A stretch of DNA of 64,000 nt from JADGRA01 sp052143535 (GCA_052143535.1 JBKQSS010000075.1:1-64000); one strand, 5' to 3'; shown: positions 1-8,689, counted from the first letter of the stretch. Made by a program: numbers and translations. The notes: a model not told the origin generated them from the letters alone.

Positions 1-99
1 ATCCACGGGGAACTCCTCGGCTCCCTCGCTAAAGGGAGACCAGTTCGGGTTGAACTTCCCGAGGAGCTTCCCCGTCATTTCCGTCGACTGCGACTTCAT
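1..99 (-). CDS. Partial ORF of unknown function at the left edge
   Basis: An open frame starts at an ATG (99-97) and runs out of the window without a stop, giving 33 codons that begin MKSQSTEMTGKLLGKF. A second in-frame ATG lies at 78-76. I do not recognise the family. It begins 14 bases after the stop of the truncated chloride-channel gene, so it may belong to whatever sequence replaced the rest of that gene. No strong ribosome binding site is visible. It could be an accidental open frame. Confidence 0.25.
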   Translation of the reverse strand, partial: MKSQSTEMTGKLLGKFNPNWSPFSEGAEEFPVD

Positions 100-112
100 C
101 AACTACACACTT

Positions 113-625
113 TTAGAGACACCACCCCCCATAAGCCGCTCCGAGGCCAGCCCCGGCTCCGCAAGCGACCAGCAGCCGTCGTTCTTGGTCAGACAGCCGC
201 AGTTGGTCGGACATCGAGTTGGCCAGTACCGCCCCGGCCTGCTTTGGAGCACCCTCTCGCCCGAGCGCAGCGCCCATGCCGACGATCAGGACTGACAGAG
301 TCGCACTTCCGAGAGTGCGCAAAGCTGGCAGCCGGCCGGAGGTGAAAGAGATGGCCTCGGTGATGTCGATGCCGTTGCCACTCGACAGTCGCGTCAAAAG
401 GAGTTGCCCTGCACCGACCAGCAAGCCCGCCCCAAGTAGCGCTGCGAGATGTCGTGCTGGGCCCGTTTGCGATGCTGCCTGCAGGAGGTCGACGCCACCA
501 CCGCCCCACGTCAGACGCTGCACCAGTTCCAGCAGTCTTGTCAGCGCCCCGGCAGCCGCGCCGGTGCCGGCTCCAGTCAGTACCGCGGCCAGCCAGAAGC
601 CGGGACTCCTGCGCGAGACTAACAC
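113..625 (-). pseudogene. Truncated ClC-family chloride channel/antiporter (N-terminal third)
   Basis: The 170-residue product has two hydrophobic segments and the ClC selectivity-filter region GAALGREGAPKQAGA at about residues 116-130, followed by a membrane segment ending GAGAGLGAAYGG. Functional ClC proteins have about 400-550 residues and continue after AAY with the rest of the transport core. Here the frame ends at TAA immediately after GGWCL, and no other frame downstream restores the family. The only usable start I see is GTG at 625. This is therefore probably a remnant cut by a deletion or insertion near position 113, not a working channel. It has no obvious functional link to the transporter gene beside it. 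Confidence 0.65.
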
Positions 626-890
626 CGAGTTGGCCGGCAGTTGGTATTGCCGCTTACGTCGCCCATGGGTGGCGGTCCTGTAGCTGGACAGGATTCCGAA
701 TCGCGCGCCATCCTAGGCGCTTGTCCGTCGTTCAGTTTCGAGACGAAATCAGCCTTGTCAGCTGCTACCGCCGGCCTACCCGGCGAGTGCGAGGCGTTGA
801 GCTTAGGGGGCTGCAGTTGTACGCCTAGCAAGGGCGCAGACCGTGAGCCCTTCACAGTGGAAGAGCTCTCCTAGGGCTTGGCACAGTTTG
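626..890. other. Gene-free stretch
   Basis: No convincing gene is visible on either strand between the chloride-channel remnant and the terminator behind the MFS gene. Short open frames overlap here but show no family pattern. I see no clear repeat. Confidence 0.4.
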
Positions 891-935
891 AAAAAAGCCG
901 AAGGGGCCGTCGGTGACCGGCGAACCCCTTGGCTC
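891..935 (-). terminator. Rho-independent terminator of the MFS transporter gene
   Basis: Read on the minus strand, the arm AGCCAAGGGG is answered by CCCCTTCGGCT and followed directly by a run of T (fwd AAAAAA at 891-896). It lies 28 bases beyond the stop codon at 963, the expected place for the end of that transcript. Confidence 0.75.
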
Positions 936-962
936 AAGCATGCTGACTGAGAATGAGCGCCG

Positions 963-2579
963 CTAGACGGTCGAGATTTTGTGGTCCTTCGTCTCTTTGA
1001 TGAACAGCGAGCCGATGACAAAGGTCATGGCCGCCACGACGATGGGGTACCAGAGTCCGTCGTAGATGTTCCCATTCGCCGCGACCAATGCCGTGGCGGT
1101 CAACGGCAGCATGCCGCCGAACCAACCATTGCCGATGTGGTAGGGCAACGACATGGACGTGTAGCGAATACGGGTGGGGAACAATTCGACCAGGAACGCT
1201 GCAATCGGCCCGTAGACCATGGTGACGTAGATGACGAGGATGACGAGGATGAGCAGCACCATCCCGAAGTTGAGCTCCGAGGGATTGGCCTTTGTCGGGT
1301 ACTGAAGCCCAGCAAGCACGCTGTCCAGCTTCGCTACACTGTCCTTGTCAGCACCGACAATCTCCTGGTCATTGATGCGCACCACGGGCGCAGCTCCGGC
1401 GGCCCCTTCAATCTTGGAGTAAGTCAAGCTGTGCCGCGAGAGCTGGCTCTGCATCTTGTCGCAGTCGCTGTAGACGGTCGTTGGCAACGGCAAGAGGTGT
1501 AGGTGGCAATTGTTTGCGGTGAGGGTGATTTTCGTCCGCTCGTTGAATCTTTCGAGCTCCGGGTTTGCGTAGGTGGTGAGCCCGTGGAAGAGGGGCCGGT
1601 AGGTGAGGACGGCGAGAAGACAACCCGCCATCATGATCCACTTGCGACCAATCCTGTCGGAGAGCCAGCCGAAGACCAGGAAGAAGGGGGTTGCGATGAC
1701 GAGCGACAGGCCAATCAGGAAGTACACCGTGGTCCATTCGACCTTCAGCGTCGACCCGAGGAAAAACAGCGCGTAAAACTGGCCCGTGTACCAGACGACG
1801 CCTTGACCGGCGGTCGCTCCAAACAGGGCGAGAAGGACAATCTTCGCGTTGCCCCACCGTGCGAAGCTCTCGGTGAGCGGTGCCTTCGAGCCCTTGCCTT
1901 CCGACTTCATCTTGAGGAAGACCGGCGACTCCTGGAGTCGGAGACGGATGTAGACGGAGATAACCAGTAGGACGATGGAGCAGAGGAAGGGAATGCGCCA
2001 GCCAATGGACTTGAAGCTGTCGGCGCTCAGGCCGCTACGGCAGAAGTAGATAACCAACAACGCAAGAAGCAGACCCACGGTAGCGGTGGTCTGGATGAAG
2101 CTGGTGTTGTAGCCGCGCTTCGAGTCGGGAGAGTGCTCGGCGACGTAGGTGGCCGCCCCGCCGTATTCGCCACCCAGTGCCAGGCCCTGTGCCAGTCGGA
2201 GAACGACCAGCAAGGTTGGTGCGAGCATCCCCACCGAGGGGTAGGTGGGTAACAAGCCGACCAGAGCCGTCGAGAGGCCCATCACAATAATGGTGATGAG
2301 GAAGGTGTACTTGCGCCCGATGAGGTCGCCAATGCGGCCGAAGACGAGTGCGCCGAAAGGCCGCACCAGGAACCCTGCCGCATAGGCCCCAAAGGCTCCC
2401 AACAGTGCGGCGGTTGGATTGACCGACGGGAAGAAAACCGGCGCGAGGAAGGGAGTCAAAATCGCGTAGATGTAAAAGTCGTACCATTCGAAAACCGTGC
2501 CCAAAGACGACGCGAAGATGACGCGTCTTTCCTCAGGCACCTCAAGCGGCGCGGCAATAGCACTGGCAGGTGTGGCCAC
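963..2579 (-). CDS. MFS transporter, metabolite:H+ symporter (MHS) family
   Basis: The 538-residue protein is an inner-membrane secondary transporter. The N-terminal GTVFEWYDFYIYA and the loop GRIGDLIGRK (about residues 81-90) are typical of the MHS family (ShiA/KgtP/ProP type), which imports carboxylates and other polar metabolites with protons. It is longer than the usual 430-450 residues because of an insertion of about 95 residues (about 335-430) between two transmembrane helices in the C-terminal half. I chose GTG at 2579 because GGAGGAGG precedes it by seven bases. It follows the ACS-like gene on the same strand and has its own -24/-12 promoter, so control by the neighbouring NtrC-type regulator is likely. 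The substrate cannot be read from the sequence; a short carboxylate is a reasonable guess. Confidence 0.88.
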   Translation of the reverse strand: MATPASAIAAPLEVPEERRVIFASSLGTVFEWYDFYIYAILTPFLAPVFFPSVNPTAALLGAFGAYAAGFLVRPFGALVFGRIGDLIGRKYTFLITIIVMGLSTALVGLLPTYPSVGMLAPTLLVVLRLAQGLALGGEYGGAATYVAEHSPDSKRGYNTSFIQTTATVGLLLALLVIYFCRSGLSADSFKSIGWRIPFLCSIVLLVISVYIRLRLQESPVFLKMKSEGKGSKAPLTESFARWGNAKIVLLALFGATAGQGVVWYTGQFYALFFLGSTLKVEWTTVYFLIGLSLVIATPFFLVFGWLSDRIGRKWIMMAGCLLAVLTYRPLFHGLTTYANPELERFNERTKITLTANNCHLHLLPLPTTVYSDCDKMQSQLSRHSLTYSKIEGAAGAAPVVRINDQEIVGADKDSVAKLDSVLAGLQYPTKANPSELNFGMVLLILVILVIYVTMVYGPIAAFLVELFPTRIRYTSMSLPYHIGNGWFGGMLPLTATALVAANGNIYDGLWYPIVVAAMTFVIGSLFIKETKDHKISTV

Positions 2580-2621
2580 AGTGAACCCTCCTCCGGGGTG
2601 GGAAAGCGGCCTTCACCTAGG

Positions 2622-2638
2622 GGCAACTCTCACGCCAA
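2622..2638 (-). promoter_or_regulatory. Candidate sigma-54 (-24/-12) promoter for the MFS gene
   Basis: On the minus strand the sequence TTGGCGTGAGAGTTGCC matches the sigma-54 consensus TTGGCACGnnnnTTGCW with the obligatory GG and GC exactly ten bases apart. Transcription would start near 2612, giving a leader of about 33 bases before the GTG at 2579. A gene for a sigma-54-dependent activator lies in the same island. Confidence 0.65.
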
Positions 2639-2678
2639 GGCAAAGCACGAGGAGTCCTCGCTGCTTGCATCTGCTACG

Positions 2679-2695
2679 CGCCGCAGCATGCGGCG
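2679..2695. repeat. Short inverted repeat CGCCGC-N5-GCGGCG
   Basis: A perfect 6-bp inverted repeat lies between the ACS-like stop codon (2738) and the sigma-54 promoter of the next gene. It has no T run, so it is at best a weak transcript end for the ACS-like gene. It could also be part of the activator-binding region. Confidence 0.35.
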
Positions 2696-2699
2696 GGGA

Positions 2700-2726
2700 G
2701 TAACACCAGCTGCTACTAAACGTAAC
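2700..2726. promoter_or_regulatory. Two GTAAC(A) sites upstream of the sigma-54 promoter
   Basis: GTAACA at 2700-2705 and GTAAC at 2722-2726 lie in the same orientation, 22 bases (two helical turns) apart. They sit about 90-115 bases upstream of the predicted start, the usual distance for an enhancer bound by an NtrC-family protein. The same half-site recurs at 4312-4350. From memory, CbrB of Pseudomonas recognises TGTTAC/GTAACA half-sites; that comparison is inference. Confidence 0.5.
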
Positions 2727-2737
2727 GTGGACTGTCG

Positions 2738-4246
2738 TCAGGCCTGTCCAAGCGGCCCAGACAGTGAATGCTCCGCAGAGGAGAGCGCCACCAGGGCCGG
2801 TTCGTGCGCCCTGCCGAGCCAGGCCAGCCCGCCTTCAGAAAGGACTTGGCAGCGCTCCATCGTACGGTACAGGCCCGGGAAGCGGCGCAGGCGCTGGTCG
2901 ACGAAGCGTGCATGGTCCGACTCGAGGGTACGCGGCTGCGCTGGCCAGGACGTCCGGCTGCACAACTCACCGGCCGTCCCGGGCAGCGCTGGGACTCCGC
3001 GTGCGTCCAAGACGATAGGTTCCACGCCAAACGTGGCCGTCGCTCCGGCGCCGGGCCATTGGGTGTGCAGCAATCCGGCCGCTTCGCTGCTCCACACCGC
3101 ATGCACGTCGGCAGTGCCCCCGGCGGCCGAGTCCAGGAGAACGGTCGTCCGGGACGTCGCGCTGGCGACGACTTCCCGGAGCTCCGCCGCCCGGGCGATG
3201 ACGTGGGTGGCGCCGAGGCCTTCGAGGTGCCGCAGGCCTTCCCCGCGCTCGTCCAGGACCAGCGTTGCCCCGAGTGCGAGGGCGCCGAAAAGCACGTCGG
3301 CGCGCGGCCCTCCCACGTCGGCCAGGCACAGCACCCGGTCGCCGGCGCGGACCCCCAGGGCCTCGCGCTGCACCAAAAGTGCCTGGAGGAGGAAACCAGC
3401 CGTGCTGTGCACCACAGGCCGCGAGCCGTCCTCGCCCTCCGCGGCCGCCAGCAGCAGGGCATCCTCGCCGTGCAAAAGCGCGGGTGGGCACGTCGGCCGG
3501 GCCAGCGCCAACGCCCGGTCCAAGTCATGGTCGCGGGCATAGACCAGGTGCACCCGAGCGCCTGTGTGCCGCTTGACGAGCACCGCTTCCACGCGGCCCA
3601 GGCCGTTGACCGCTTGGTCGGCTCGCTCCCAGAGAGGGATTCTCGCTCCCCGCACGTCGGCCTCGTCGGCAGTCACCAAGAGCCGCGCCCGGGCGACCCG
3701 CAGTGCGCGACGCAGCCACTGCGTGTCGGCATGCACTGGCACCGACAAGTGCACCGCCCCCACCCGCGCGCAGGCAAGCAACGCCACCACCAAGGGCACA
3801 CCCACCGGGAGGTACACCGCCACGCGGTCGGCGGGCCGCACCCCCTGACTCAAGAGGACGTTGGCCATGCGACACATGTGCTGTCGCAGCGCCCGGTAGC
3901 TGAGGGTCTCGACATCCCCCTCAGGGCGGAGCCACACCAGCGCTGGCTGGTCGGGCGTCGCGGCCGCGTGGCGGTCCACGCAGCTCTCGGTAACATTGAG
4001 AAGACCGTCACCAAACCAGCTGACGTCGCCCTCGGAGAGGTCGCCCTCGAAAGTGCACTCGGGAGCGCGTACCCAGGAAAGCGCCCGTGCCTCCCGCCGC
4101 CAGAATTGGTCCGGCTGGGCGAGGCTCTCGGCGTGTAGCCGCTGACACTCGGCCAGACGGGCTGCGGGCAAGGCGCGTGGCGCGGAGGAGGTGGAGCGGC
4201 TCACATCTGCCGCAAGGCAGACGCAAAGCCCACGCCACCGCCTCAC
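2738..4246 (-). CDS. Acetyl-CoA-synthetase-like protein lacking catalytic motifs
   Basis: The 502-residue protein follows acetyl-CoA synthetase (ANL superfamily) from an N-terminal FWRREARALSW region through WFGDGLLNVTESCVDRH, the YRALRQHMCRMANVLLSQGV segment and DRVAVYLPVGVP. The catalytic signatures are missing. Where a glycine/serine-rich ATP loop (YTSGSTGKPKG type) is expected there is AAAEGEDGSRPVVHST, and the TGD and GRxDD positions read TME (in YRTMERCQ) and GRAHE. The C-terminal lysine domain is absent; Acs is normally about 650 residues. It therefore probably cannot form acyl-adenylate and may be a ligand-binding or regulatory pseudoenzyme, or a decaying gene with an intact frame. 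GTG at 4246 has AAGG eight bases upstream. It lies 100 bases after the response-regulator gene on the same strand. Confidence 0.75.
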   Translation of the reverse strand: MRRWRGLCVCLAADVSRSTSSAPRALPAARLAECQRLHAESLAQPDQFWRREARALSWVRAPECTFEGDLSEGDVSWFGDGLLNVTESCVDRHAAATPDQPALVWLRPEGDVETLSYRALRQHMCRMANVLLSQGVRPADRVAVYLPVGVPLVVALLACARVGAVHLSVPVHADTQWLRRALRVARARLLVTADEADVRGARIPLWERADQAVNGLGRVEAVLVKRHTGARVHLVYARDHDLDRALALARPTCPPALLHGEDALLLAAAEGEDGSRPVVHSTAGFLLQALLVQREALGVRAGDRVLCLADVGGPRADVLFGALALGATLVLDERGEGLRHLEGLGATHVIARAAELREVVASATSRTTVLLDSAAGGTADVHAVWSSEAAGLLHTQWPGAGATATFGVEPIVLDARGVPALPGTAGELCSRTSWPAQPRTLESDHARFVDQRLRRFPGLYRTMERCQVLSEGGLAWLGRAHEPALVALSSAEHSLSGPLGQA

Positions 4247-4283
4247 GCCCGGTGCCTTCGTGGACTTGCTATTGCCCCGGGCC

Positions 4284-4298
4284 GCTTCTTCCGTGTCA
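4284..4298 (-). promoter_or_regulatory. Weak -24/-12-like element before the ACS-like gene
   Basis: The minus strand reads TGACACGGAAGAAGC. It matches TGGCACGG at seven of eight positions and has GC at the correct distance, but the second G of the -24 GG is A and the -12 TT is AA. The spacing is right and the GTAAC/GTTAC sites lie just upstream, so it is worth recording as a possible sigma-54 promoter. Confidence 0.3.
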
Positions 4299-4311
4299 TT
4301 CCGGAACAGCC

Positions 4312-4350
4312 GTTACCGAATGTAACAGCCCGCAGGGTGAGGCCTGTTAC
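4312..4350. promoter_or_regulatory. Cluster of GTTAC/GTAAC half-sites over the end of the regulator gene
   Basis: GTTAC (4312-4316), GTAACA (4322-4327) and TGTTAC (4345-4350) form one close palindrome with a 5-base spacer and a second wider inverted repeat that overlaps the regulator's stop codon. The same half-sites occur before the sigma-54 promoter at 2622. They are candidate binding sites for the CbrB-like regulator; the outer pair could also fold as a hairpin in the transcript. Confidence 0.45.
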
Positions 4351-5696
4351 GCCTGGAGCTTGTTGCGGGGGATGCCCAGCCGAGCCCGCTTCTCCCAGAG
4401 CGCCTTGCGGCTAATTCCCAGACGGCGCGCAATCTCCGTCTCCGACAGCTGGGCCTGATGTTCAAGGACGAAGCGCCGGAAATACTCGGTGAGGGCTCCA
4501 TCCTGGCCCGTCTCGGCGTCCTCCTCGGACGGGGTGCCCGCCAGGTGGGGGGCGTCGATGGCGAGCAGGTCCGGAGTAATTCGGCCGCCTTCGCTCAGGA
4601 TGACGGCGCGCTCGACGGCGTTCTCCAACTCGCGAACGTTGCCGGGCCAGTCATGCGCGAAAATGGCCGCGCGCGCCTCTTCCGAGAAGTTGATGGGCGG
4701 CCGGTTGAGCCGGCGGCAAGCCTTGGCCAGGAGAAAATCCGCGAGCTCCAGGACGTCGTCGCCTCGACTCCTCAGCGGCGGCAGGTGAATCTCTACCACT
4801 CGCAGTCGGAAGTAGAGGTCATTGCGGAAATGACCGTCGAAACACATCTGCCGGAGGTCCCGATGGGTGGCGGCGATGAGCCGGACGTTGACGTGGCGGC
4901 TGCCGGTTGCGCCCACGCGGCGCACCTCGCCCTCCTGAAGCACCCGGAGCAGCCGAGCCTGAGCTGGCAAGGGCAACTCGCCAATCTCGTCCAGAAACAG
5001 GGTGCCCCCGTCGGCGGCCTCCACCAGTCCGGCCTTCGTCTTGTGTGCCCCGGTGAAGGCACCCTTCTCATGGCCAAAGAGCTCGGATTCGATGAGGGTT
5101 TCGGGAATGGCCGCGCAGTTGACGGTGACGATGGGAGCCTCGCGGCGCGGGCTCTGGTCGTGGACGGCACGTGCCACCAGTTCCTTGCCCGTTCCGGACT
5201 CACCGAGAATGAGGACGGTGGCGTCGGTATGGGAGACTTTGCGGACCCGCTCGAAGACCTCGCGCATCTGCGGGCAATTCCCAACCAAGCCCTGCACCGC
5301 GTAATTGCGCTCCACGTCCTGCCGGAGGACGGCATTCTGGCGTCGCAGTCGCGACTGGCGCAGCACGCGGTCCACCACCAACAGCAACTCGTCGTGGTCA
5401 AAAGGCTTGGCGATGAAGTCCACGGCCCCCTTTTGGATGGCCTCCACTGCGGCCCGCACCGTGGCGAAGCTGGTCATGATGAGGACCGGCGTCCCCGGGC
5501 AGACGTCCACCAGGTCCGTGCCCAGGCCGCCGGGCAGCCGCAAGTCGGCAATCACGAGGTCGAAGCCGTCCAGCCCTTGGGTGGAGGCTTCCTGCACACT
5601 CCTCGCCTCGGCAACGTCATGGCCGCTGCGCGCCAGAAGTCGCGCCAACTCGGAGCGGATGACGTCCTCGTCCTCGACGATGAGAGTGCGGCTCAT
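4347..5696 (-). CDS. NtrC-family response regulator, CbrB-like
   Basis: The 449-residue protein has a receiver domain (phospho-acceptor Asp51 in VIADLRLPGG, Lys97 in AKPF), a sigma-54 AAA+ domain (Walker A GESGTGKE at 165-172, GAFTGA loop at 212-217, Walker B FLDEIGELP) and a C-terminal Fis-type helix-turn-helix (SETEIARRLGISRKALWEK). It should activate sigma-54 promoters when phosphorylated by the kinase encoded just upstream. I prefer ATG at 5696 over GTG at 5705 because AGGTG lies six bases before the ATG. The gap to the kinase gene is about 24 bases, so the two are cotranscribed. Candidate targets are the promoters near 2622 and 4284. Domain order is complete; assignment to CbrB rests on the partner kinase. 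Confidence 0.9.
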   Translation of the reverse strand: MSRTLIVEDEDVIRSELARLLARSGHDVAEARSVQEASTQGLDGFDLVIADLRLPGGLGTDLVDVCPGTPVLIMTSFATVRAAVEAIQKGAVDFIAKPFDHDELLLVVDRVLRQSRLRRQNAVLRQDVERNYAVQGLVGNCPQMREVFERVRKVSHTDATVLILGESGTGKELVARAVHDQSPRREAPIVTVNCAAIPETLIESELFGHEKGAFTGAHKTKAGLVEAADGGTLFLDEIGELPLPAQARLLRVLQEGEVRRVGATGSRHVNVRLIAATHRDLRQMCFDGHFRNDLYFRLRVVEIHLPPLRSRGDDVLELADFLLAKACRRLNRPPINFSEEARAAIFAHDWPGNVRELENAVERAVILSEGGRITPDLLAIDAPHLAGTPSEEDAETGQDGALTEYFRRFVLEHQAQLSETEIARRLGISRKALWEKRARLGIPRNKLQA

Positions 5697-5720
5697 GTGC
5701 CTCACCTGCTCGCTTGGGAC

Positions 5721-8669
5721 CTAGGCCTGCACGGCCCCGCCGGCCAGTCGCTCCGGTTCTCCTCTCGACGGTAACTCCACCACCACCGTCGTTCCTCCCC
5801 CAGGCGAACTCTCCACTTTCAACGTCCCCTGATGCTCCCGGACGATGCTTTGCGCAAGGGGAAGCCCGAGTCCCGTACCCTGTCCAGGCGGCTTTGTCGT
5901 GAAAAAAGGTTCAAACATCCTTTCGCGCACTGCGTCGTTGATGCCCGCGCCGCGGTCGACAACGCGAAGACGCACCAGCTGGCCGATGGCTTCTGCCTCC
6001 ACCACCACCTCGCCTCCAACGTCGCTCGCGTCGCAGGCATTGGAGACGAGGTTGACGAAAACCTGAAGCAGTCGCTGTCGGTCCCCATCGAGCAACAGGC
6101 CTGTAGGAACGCGGTTGTTGCACACCACGCGCTTGGCCTGCCGGGAAAGCTGCACCAGCGTGATGGCCTCACCCAGCGCTTCGCGTGCCTCGAAGCGCTC
6201 GGTCCGTGGCACCGCATGGATGGTGCCGGCATGGCTGAAACCAAGCAGGACGCGGACGATGGTGTCGATGCGCTGCGTCTCACGAAGAATGAGCGCCAGC
6301 CGGTCTCGCTGTTCCGCCGAGCCTGCCTCCCGCGCGAGATTCTGGGCCAGGCAGGCGATGCCGGTGAGGGGGTTCCCAATCTCATGGGCCACGCCGGCTG
6401 CCAACCGGCCCACCGAGGCCAGGCGGTCCTGGTGGGCGACCTGCGCAGCAAGGGCCTTGCGCTCGGTGAGGTCCTCGACCAGGAGCACCGGTCCCCGCAA
6501 ATCCGCCGGGGCGCTGGGCACCGGCTCCTGGCTCTTTCCGAGGGCCAGCACCCGCTCTCTGTCATCCAGGCTGATGCACACCTCGCTATGGAGCGACTCC
6601 TGGGCGAGGAAGTCCCGGAGGGCGGCCGGCAGGGGGCCCGAGAGCTGGTCGAGGCGTGCCCCCACCGCGTCGGTCGCATGAAGGCCGGAGAGGGCTTCCA
6701 GGGCGCGGTTCCAGATGACGACGTCTCGGTCCGGGCCAAGCGCGCACACCCCCAGAGGCAAATCTTCCAGCACTCGGCGTAGGTAGCGGCGGAAGGCCTC
6801 CAACTCCGCCGGGGCGCCGTGCAGCTGCGCCCGGCTCATCCGCAGTTGCTCCTCGAGCGAGCGCAGCCGTTCAGACAGGGCCGGCTGGCGCCGGGGGTCG
6901 ACCCGAATGCCCCGGTCCACCAACCAGCGCGCCCGCAGCGGGCCTACCAGGCCAGACAGGTTGCGCTGGAGGCGCTCCCTCAGTTGCTGCAGCTGTGCCG
7001 GCCGCCGCTCATCCACCACCATGTTGAGGTCGGCCAGCGCGAGGTCGACCTCAGTGGTGGCCGCGTCCAAGCCCAACAGCGGGGCCAGCTTTGCCTGGAA
7101 GTCCCGCGGGCTATGGGCCTCCACCACCACCGGCTCGACCACCCGGGGAGCCCGGGTGCACAGGCCGGCCGCCTCCTCCTCGCGGGGGGTGGCCCTGGTG
7201 AGCAGCGAGACACCTCCAAATAGGACGACGTTGAGCCCCAGCGACCAGAAGGTGGAGATGCTCCACGGCTCGCTCCCCGGGGCGATGCCGAAGAGGTGCG
7301 CCAAGTCGAAGCTCGAGGGAAGCAGGTGGGCGCGCGCCAGAAGTGGCACGAAGAGGGTCGCCGCCCAAACCGCAATCCCCGCCGACAAGCCAGTGAGGAA
7401 GCCGGCGCGGGTGGCTCCGCGCCAAAAGAGCACCGCCAGGAGGCCTGGAAGCACCTGGACCACCGCCACGAAGCTGACCAGCCCGAGCTCGACCAGCCCG
7501 GCCCGCACGTCCAGAAGCCGAGAAAACCCGTAGCCCACGAAGATGATGACGACGATGAGCACCCGGCGGGCCCACAGTAGGCCTTGGTAAAGGTCGCCGG
7601 CTCCAGCCAGGTTTCTCCTCGGGAGCAAAAGGTGATTGAGACACATGGCGGCCAGGGCCAGCGTGTCGACAATCACCATGGCACTGGCTGCGGAGACGGC
7701 GCCGACGAAAGCCAACGCCGTGACGCCCGTCCCCTTCGCCAGTCCAAGCACGTAGTTGTCCGGGTGGATGCCGGGCAGGGCCACCTGGCCCGCCCACAAA
7801 AGGGGCAGCACCGCCAGGTTGAGCAGAAGCAGGAATGCTGGAAAGCCCCAGGCGGCGACGCCCAGCGCCCGACTGTCGAGGGCCTCGGTAAAGGCCATGT
7901 GGAACTGCCGCGGCAGCAAGAAACCAGCGGCGAACGACAGCAGGAGCAACGTGGCCCAAGGCCCCTCGCGCACTGGCCGGTAGACTTGCTCGATGGCCTC
8001 CGGGTGCGCCCCGAGCCAGCGGCCGAGACCGCCGGCGCCGCCAAACACCTCGTTGACGGCCACCGCCGCCACTGCCAAGAGCGCCACCAGCTTCACCACC
8101 GACTCGAAGGCGATGGCCAGCCCGAGGCCGGCGTGCCGCTCCCTTGGCGTCACGTGCCGAGCGCCAAACAAGAGGGCGAAGAGCGCCACCAGGGCGCAAA
8201 ACACCAGGCCCACCAGCGATGCCGGCGGCGCGTGCCCGAGCAGCGCGACGCCTTGGGTGACGGCGCGAATCTGCAACGCCAGGTAGGGCAAGTTGCCGGC
8301 CAGCATGAAGAGCGTCACCAGCACGCCTGCGCCGTGGCTTTGAAAGCGAAAGGCGAAGAGGTCGGCGAGCGACGTCAGCTGGTGCTCGCGCGTCAGCCTG
8401 AGCACCGGCTGCCACACCACCGGAACGAGGAGGCAAGACAGCGTCACTCCGACGTAGATGGCGAGGAAATTGAAGCCTTGCGCCCGCGCATAACCGACGC
8501 TCCCGGAGTAGCTCCAGGACGTCGCGTACACCCCCAAGGAAAGCGCGTACGTCAGTGGGTGACGCACCAGCGCCGCCGGGACCCAGCGTCGCTCGGCGGC
8601 GTAGGCCACCAGGAAGAGCAGCAGCAGGTAGCCGACGGCGACGGCGAAGAGTTGTCCGAGCTGAAGCAC
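5721..8669 (-). CDS. Sodium/solute-symporter-fused sensor histidine kinase, CbrA-like
   Basis: The N-terminal half is a sodium:solute symporter-like membrane domain with about thirteen hydrophobic helices (SVGYARAQGFNFLAIYVGV, RQFHMAFTEALDSRALG and others). A linker, a PAS-like region (LPLGVCALGPDRDVVIWNRAL) and a kinase core follow: H-box VAHEIGNPLTG with His near residue 762, N-box VNLVSNACDA, then VDRGAGI, FEPFFTTK and GTGLGL. This is the CbrA layout, in which a transporter-like domain senses or carries a nutrient and signals to an NtrC-type partner. The start is uncertain. The open frame reaches 8834 but overlaps the small gene upstream; the first plausible codon is GTG at 8669, which has no clear ribosome binding site, so translational coupling to the upstream gene is likely. 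From this start the product has 982 residues. Confidence 0.88.
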   Translation of the reverse strand: MLQLGQLFAVAVGYLLLLFLVAYAAERRWVPAALVRHPLTYALSLGVYATSWSYSGSVGYARAQGFNFLAIYVGVTLSCLLVPVVWQPVLRLTREHQLTSLADLFAFRFQSHGAGVLVTLFMLAGNLPYLALQIRAVTQGVALLGHAPPASLVGLVFCALVALFALLFGARHVTPRERHAGLGLAIAFESVVKLVALLAVAAVAVNEVFGGAGGLGRWLGAHPEAIEQVYRPVREGPWATLLLLSFAAGFLLPRQFHMAFTEALDSRALGVAAWGFPAFLLLLNLAVLPLLWAGQVALPGIHPDNYVLGLAKGTGVTALAFVGAVSAASAMVIVDTLALAAMCLNHLLLPRRNLAGAGDLYQGLLWARRVLIVVIIFVGYGFSRLLDVRAGLVELGLVSFVAVVQVLPGLLAVLFWRGATRAGFLTGLSAGIAVWAATLFVPLLARAHLLPSSFDLAHLFGIAPGSEPWSISTFWSLGLNVVLFGGVSLLTRATPREEEAAGLCTRAPRVVEPVVVEAHSPRDFQAKLAPLLGLDAATTEVDLALADLNMVVDERRPAQLQQLRERLQRNLSGLVGPLRARWLVDRGIRVDPRRQPALSERLRSLEEQLRMSRAQLHGAPAELEAFRRYLRRVLEDLPLGVCALGPDRDVVIWNRALEALSGLHATDAVGARLDQLSGPLPAALRDFLAQESLHSEVCISLDDRERVLALGKSQEPVPSAPADLRGPVLLVEDLTERKALAAQVAHQDRLASVGRLAAGVAHEIGNPLTGIACLAQNLAREAGSAEQRDRLALILRETQRIDTIVRVLLGFSHAGTIHAVPRTERFEAREALGEAITLVQLSRQAKRVVCNNRVPTGLLLDGDRQRLLQVFVNLVSNACDASDVGGEVVVEAEAIGQLVRLRVVDRGAGINDAVRERMFEPFFTTKPPGQGTGLGLPLAQSIVREHQGTLKVESSPGGGTTVVVELPSRGEPERLAGGAVQA

Positions 8670-8689
8670 GTGGGTGTCCGCGATGGGGC

